Assembly (NCBI GenBank): GCA_045638465.1
Contig: JAZUBK010000046.1
Location: 1 to 16,050 of the forward strand
DNA length: 16,050 nt
Direction: 5' to 3'
Origin: CAKVLS01 sp045638465
Lineage (GTDB): Bacteria; Bacillota; Clostridia; Christensenellales; UBA1242
In this document: piece after piece, positions 12,844 to 16,050 of the stretch
Position numbering within the stretch: the stretch's first letter is position 1
Layout: each line of letters begins with the position of its first letter
The notes under the pieces: model-generated
Seen by the model: the letters and a program-made list of their open reading frames with translations, nothing else
What the model was told of the DNA's origin: nothing
The model's database searches: none
Position numbers and translations under genes: made by a program

Positions 12844-13785
12844 TTACAAATTTTCTTTGTACCAAGAGATTATTTCTTGTATAGAATTTTCAAAAGAATA
12901 AAGAGGCTTATAGCCAAGTTCATTTGATATTTTGTCATAGTTTATAGCGTATCTTCTGTCGTTGCTTTGGCGGTTTTTTACAAGTTCTATTTTGCCATTT
13001 GTATTGCCGTAGCCTTTTAACAAAATTTCTGCAACTTCGATATTGCTTTTTTCTCCGTTGCTACCGATATTATAAACTTCACCGCTACGGCCATTTCTTA
13101 TTATTCTTTCTATGCCTTGGCAGTGGTCTAACACGTGTATCCAATCTCTAGTGTTTTTTCCGTCACCGTGAACTGCGATGTTTTCGTTGTTTTTTAAGTG
13201 GTTTATTGATTTTGGAATAAACTTTTCTGTGTGTTGATAGATTCCATAGTTATTAGAGCACCTAGAAATTGTAATATGAAGGCCAAATATGTTGTGATAA
13301 GATAGGGCAAGAAGGTCTGCGGCCATTTTGCTTATACTGTATGGGCTTGTTGGTCTAAGCGGTGAACTTTCGGTAAAGGCAGGGTCGCCGAACTCAAGTT
13401 CTCCGTAAACCTCATCAGTTGATACTTGGTGGAACTTTTTGACACCATATTTTTTTGCGGCATCAAGCAAAACTCTAACACCACTGATATTTGTATCAAT
13501 GAATATTTGTGGGCCAGATACTGAATTGTCGACGTGAGATTCAGCGGCAAAGTTTACTACTATATCAAAATTTTCCTTTGCAAAAAGCTCATCAACCAAC
13601 TTTTCATCGCAGATATTACCATAAACAAAATGAAAGTTTGGTTTATCGATAAGGCCTTTTAGATAATCTTTGTTTCCCGCATAAGTCAATGCGTCAAGAC
13701 ATACAAAGTTATCGTCTTTGTTATAGATATAGTGGCAGAAGTTAGCACCTATAAAACCCGCTCCGCCTGTGATTAAAATATTCAT
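12844..13785 (-). CDS. rmlB: dTDP-glucose 4,6-dehydratase
   Basis: Converts dTDP-D-glucose to dTDP-4-keto-6-deoxy-D-glucose, the second step of dTDP-L-rhamnose and related deoxysugar synthesis. The product has 313 aa, a little short of the usual 330-360. It is an extended SDR with the NAD-binding GGAGFIG (7-13), AAESHVDNS (80-88) and the catalytic STDEVYG (122-128) with T123, D124 and E125. The Y149xxxK153 pair lies in SPYSISK, and DWIHVLDHC (214-222) is the family motif. GAGGC at 13795-13791 serves the ATG at 13785. rmlA, rmlC and rmlD are absent from the window, so the other pathway steps must lie elsewhere if they exist. Another NDP-sugar 4,6-dehydratase is possible, but the motifs fit RmlB best. 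Confidence 0.9.
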   Translation of the reverse strand: MNILITGGAGFIGANFCHYIYNKDDNFVCLDALTYAGNKDYLKGLIDKPNFHFVYGNICDEKLVDELFAKENFDIVVNFAAESHVDNSVSGPQIFIDTNISGVRVLLDAAKKYGVKKFHQVSTDEVYGELEFGDPAFTESSPLRPTSPYSISKMAADLLALSYHNIFGLHITISRCSNNYGIYQHTEKFIPKSINHLKNNENIAVHGDGKNTRDWIHVLDHCQGIERIIRNGRSGEVYNIGSNGEKSNIEVAEILLKGYGNTNGKIELVKNRQSNDRRYAINYDKISNELGYKPLYSFENSIQEIISWYKENL

Positions 13786-13822
13786 ATTTTGCCTCTCAAA
13801 AATATGTTTTTATACGCCTTTG

Positions 13823-13850
13823 ATTATATCACAAATAAAATAAATGTTAA
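13823..13850 (-). promoter_or_regulatory. Promoter of the rmlB-Nudix operon
   Basis: On the minus strand TTAACA (13850-13845) is 16 bp from a perfect TATAAT (13828-13823), with an extended -10 TGA directly upstream. The leader would be about 30 nt. Confidence 0.78.
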
Positions 13851-13856
13851 GCAAAT

Positions 13857-13881
13857 AAGAGCTAATTTTTAGCTCTTTTTT
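13857..13881 (+). terminator. Orphan terminator-like hairpin between divergent promoters
   Basis: AAGAGCTA (13857-13864) pairs with TAGCTCTT (13870-13877) around ATTTT, followed by T on the plus strand only. No plus-strand gene ends here. It lies between the rmlB promoter and that of the zinc-ribbon gene. Confidence 0.6.
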
Positions 13882-13941
13882 GTGGAAATATAATTTTGAA
13901 AAAAAGTTTGCATAACAAATAAAGCAATAAATATAAATCAT

Positions 13942-13971
13942 TTGACAAAAGGCAATGTGGGTGGGTAAACT
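13942..13971 (+). promoter_or_regulatory. Promoter of the zinc-ribbon membrane protein
   Basis: A perfect TTGACA (13942-13947) is 18 bp from TAAACT (13966-13971). A weaker tandem candidate, TTGCAT (13908-13913) with TATAAA (13932-13937), lies just upstream. The spacer carries unusual G-runs (13959-13961 and 13963-13965). Confidence 0.65.
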
Positions 13972-13984
13972 AGGTGTAAGGATA

Positions 13985-14008
13985 GGTATATTTTGATTTT
14001 AATATACC
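13985..14008 (+). promoter_or_regulatory. 8-bp inverted repeat in the 5' leader of the zinc-ribbon gene
   Basis: GGTATATT (13985-13992) and AATATACC (14001-14008) flank TTGATTTT. It sits just after the expected start near 13978, ahead of the ribosome site at 14021-14026. It could be an operator or a leader hairpin; there is no T-run, so it is not a terminator. Confidence 0.5.
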
Positions 14009-14035
14009 AAATTGTGGACAAAGGAGAAATGTTTT

Positions 14036-15283
14036 ATGGCACTAGTTCCAGCAAAATGTACCCAATGTGGAGCTTCTATTGAAGTAGACCCATCACAAGA
14101 GGCAGGTATTTGCAAATCTTGTGGTACAGCATTTATAACCGAAAAAGTAATTAAAAATTATAACACCTTTAACGTAGATAATTCTGTTAATATTTACCTT
14201 GGCGGAAAGGGTGATAATAAAAAAGAAGAGAGAAATGATGAAATAAGAGGTCTTATTGTTTCGCTTGATTACACAGATGTCGTTGATACATATGAGAGAA
14301 TAGAAAAGATATTAGGCAAATACCCGGGTTCTGCTGAAGCACATAGTACGTGTGCTCTTGCCATAGCGGAGCTTATGACAAGAAATATTACAAAAGACTC
14401 ATACTTTGGTGAGATGCCAGATTATGAAATGTATTTGGGCGAAGTAAAAGGAAAAGATGTTTATATCAAGATGTCATATCCTATAGGGCTGATTGATAAA
14501 GCAAAAAAACTTGCTAAAAACGAAATAGAAAAACAAGCAGTACTTCAAGCAGAGCAAGAGTTTTACCAAAAAATTACTTGCAAATTACATATGCTATATC
14601 TTGGCGCATCAAAGACTGATGAATCAAAAAGCCTAGAAACTGCTGAAAGCATTGTAAAAACAGCTAACAAACGCATGGACGAAACTCCTAGTAAAAAAAT
14701 GAAATTTAATCTATTTTTCTGGTTTTTGAATCCTTGGGAAGGTCATTGTTTTGAATTTGTGAATTTACTGGGCGATATTTCAATAATTTTAATTCCTTTC
14801 TTTATCATAGCGATGTGTATCCCTGTTGCAAGGGAGTGGCTACTTGCTAGATGGTTTTTGTTTGGCATTATCGCTCTTGCGTGTGTTATTGGATTAATAA
14901 TGTTCTTTAGTGCGTTAAAAGATGAGATTAGTCATTTAATGCTTCATAATTCAAAAGAAGAACGAGCAGAAGGTGTAAAGTATGCAAAAGATTATAACAG
15001 CATAATCAAAAATATTGAATTTAGAGAAGATAGCTATTGGTATGCATTGGTGCTTGGTGTAGTGGGATCTGCCAATGTTTATCAAGTTTTGAGACGACTA
15101 GACGAAGACATTAAGAAAAAGAAAATTAAAGCAACAGATGTTGACTGGATATTTGTTTATGAGCAAGTATATTGTGTTATGAAAAACAAAGGCCTAAACT
15201 ATGTTGATGACAAAGCACTAGATATTGTCGAAAACAATATTAAAAAATACAACCTAGAAAAGAAAATTGCTAAGAAAAAATAA
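14036..15283 (+). CDS. Zinc-ribbon membrane protein of unknown function
   Basis: The 415-aa product starts at ATG 14036, with AAGGAG at 14021-14026; an in-frame TTG at 14012 has no ribosome site. Residues 8-29 are a zinc ribbon (C8-x2-C11 and C26-x2-C29), a type of N-terminal domain seen on many Firmicute membrane proteins. A short strand-rich segment (YNTFNVDNSVNIYLGG) follows. A helical, charged region, about 65-230, may be repeat-like. Two membrane helices lie near 248-266 and 273-296. A further helical region runs to the Lys-rich C-terminus. With short loops between the helices both large domains should be cytoplasmic. The gene is monocistronic with its own promoter and terminator. I do not recognise the family beyond the ribbon. 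Confidence 0.83.
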   Translation: MALVPAKCTQCGASIEVDPSQEAGICKSCGTAFITEKVIKNYNTFNVDNSVNIYLGGKGDNKKEERNDEIRGLIVSLDYTDVVDTYERIEKILGKYPGSAEAHSTCALAIAELMTRNITKDSYFGEMPDYEMYLGEVKGKDVYIKMSYPIGLIDKAKKLAKNEIEKQAVLQAEQEFYQKITCKLHMLYLGASKTDESKSLETAESIVKTANKRMDETPSKKMKFNLFFWFLNPWEGHCFEFVNLLGDISIILIPFFIIAMCIPVAREWLLARWFLFGIIALACVIGLIMFFSALKDEISHLMLHNSKEERAEGVKYAKDYNSIIKNIEFREDSYWYALVLGVVGSANVYQVLRRLDEDIKKKKIKATDVDWIFVYEQVYCVMKNKGLNYVDDKALDIVENNIKKYNLEKKIAKKK

Positions 15284-15296
15284 CTATATAGATAAC

Positions 15297-15330
15297 AAAA
15301 AACACCCAAAACTCATTGGGTGTTTTTTTT
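15297..15330. terminator. Bidirectional terminator between convergent genes
   Basis: ACACCCAA (15302-15309) pairs with TTGGGTGT (15316-15323) around a 6-nt loop, with an A-run before and a T-run after. It serves the zinc-ribbon gene directly and can serve the CYTH gene from the other side. The stretch 15331-15434 holds nothing else I can support. Confidence 0.88.
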
Positions 15331-15434
15331 GTGGTATAAAACTTGATTTACAAAAGAATTAATAAAAAGAAGTAGTTTTATTGAATTTTGAGTCTGTTGA
15401 CTTTTTGTTTTTAGTTATATCTTTTGCCGTAAGA

Positions 15435-15989
15435 TTATTTTTTTGAGATAGCTATTTTCATTAATTTTTGGATTCCGTCATAAGTCACGTCTTTTGATGT
15501 TAGGTTATATTTTGCAACAAAAGAGTAGATGTCGTCAACGGATACACTTTCGTTTGCTTTTGAGTCGATTTCTACTTCCATAAGGTCGCCTAAGTTTTTG
15601 ACAGAGTCAAAGTCAAAATGGAAGTTATCAAGATGGTAAGAAACTCTTTCTTTATCGATTACCATTTGGATCTCAAAGCCTAAAGCAAAAAGTATCTTTT
15701 CTATTTGGTCTTTTGATTCAATCTCTGTTTCGTATTCGTCACAGTAGATAGGGTTTGCCTCTCTATGAATCTTTTTGTAGCAAAGCACTGACTTACCATT
15801 TTGCTCTCTGATTCTTAGACACTCCATAGTTTCGCCATCTTTTTCGAACTCAGCAAAGTTTGGTATATAGTAAGTATCTACTTGGTGAGATTGTTTGCCT
15901 TTTGTAGCCAACTTTTCAAGGTCGGCAATAATTTTAGCTTTTGTTTCGTTTTTTATCAAAAATTTTAGTTCTATTTCTTTATCTTGCAT
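15435..15989 (-). CDS. CYTH-domain protein (CyaB / ThTPase type)
   Basis: A 184-aa protein of the CYTH (triphosphate tunnel) superfamily, which acts on triphosphate compounds with divalent metal. The N-terminal ExExK signature is E5-I-E7-L-K9. Basic residues in CLRIREQNGKSVLCYKKIH (about 58-76) and the acidic MEVEID near the C-terminus match the tunnel wall. It could be a class IV adenylate cyclase, a thiamine triphosphatase or a simple triphosphatase; the sequence does not decide. The ATG at 15989 has AGGAG (16006-16002) 12 nt upstream, a long but workable spacing. It is a lone minus-strand gene with a good promoter at the window edge. Confidence 0.87.
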   Translation of the reverse strand: MQDKEIELKFLIKNETKAKIIADLEKLATKGKQSHQVDTYYIPNFAEFEKDGETMECLRIREQNGKSVLCYKKIHREANPIYCDEYETEIESKDQIEKILFALGFEIQMVIDKERVSYHLDNFHFDFDSVKNLGDLMEVEIDSKANESVSVDDIYSFVAKYNLTSKDVTYDGIQKLMKIAISKK

Positions 15990-16012
15990 TTTTTGTTTTT
16001 TCTCCTATATTT

Positions 16013-16042
16013 ATTATACCATATGATTTATAGCTGTTGCAA
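16013..16042 (-). promoter_or_regulatory. Promoter of the CYTH gene
   Basis: On the minus strand TTGCAA (16042-16037) is 18 bp from a perfect TATAAT (16018-16013), with an extended -10 TGG directly upstream. Confidence 0.72.
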
Positions 16043-16050
16043 TTTTTTTG

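Noticed and set aside
15385..15396. A 12-nt match to the anticodon region of tRNA-Leu (12068-12079), as an attachment-site remnant would show.
   Set aside because: Too short to be meaningful, no integrase is nearby, and the enclosed genes look like ordinary chromosome.

Overview
The window is AT-rich bacterial chromosome with short intergenic gaps, strong AAGGAG-type ribosome binding sites, near-universal TAA stops and many hairpin-plus-T-run terminators. The gene set (comEC-holA-rpsT neighbourhood, DegV family, iron-containing alcohol dehydrogenase, CYTH protein, lipoprotein) suggests a low-GC Firmicute (Bacillota), probably a gut-type anaerobe of the Clostridia. The taxon is an inference from gene content and codon style; I could not search it. 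No phage, transposase, CRISPR array or rRNA was seen.

Layout. 1-58 is the 5' part of a tRNA-Glu(CUC) leaving the window on the minus strand. 171-5148 is a plus-strand operon: comEC, holA (DNA polymerase III delta), a five-helix membrane protein and a membrane-anchored M28 zinc peptidase. It converges on rpsT (S20, minus, 5381-5812), whose usual position just after holA is thus interrupted. 6003-8049 is an operon of glutamate racemase (murI), an HD-domain phosphohydrolase-like protein and an unrecognised 212-aa protein. 8131-9343 holds a lipoprotein with a DUF4097-like repeat domain and, from its own promoter, a small Cys-cluster protein with a Lys/Thr/Ala tail. 9516-10724 is an iron-containing alcohol dehydrogenase and 10928-11824 a DegV-family fatty-acid-binding protein with a palindromic operator at its promoter. 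On the minus strand follow tRNA-Leu(CAA) (12021-12106) and the rmlB-Nudix pair (12355-13785). A plus-strand zinc-ribbon membrane protein (14036-15283) and a minus-strand CYTH-domain protein (15435-15989) converge on a shared terminator.

How the genes relate. Most units are housekeeping (replication, ribosome, tRNA, D-glutamate for peptidoglycan, dTDP-sugar synthesis) or short monocistronic units with their own promoter and terminator. I see no clear defence or mobile system.

Points worth a second look are: a ComEC whose C-terminal metallo-beta-lactamase domain lacks its metal-binding motifs; an S20 with a 58-residue charged tail resembling the tail of the nearby 105-aa Cys-cluster protein; two genes (comEC, murI) that look leaderless; a 13-bp perfect inverted repeat filling the apparent leader of tRNA-Leu; an operator-like palindrome over the degV start site; and the unrecognised proteins at 7411, 9026 and 14036. 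All start choices, promoters and terminators were read by eye, and no homology search or folding calculation was run.
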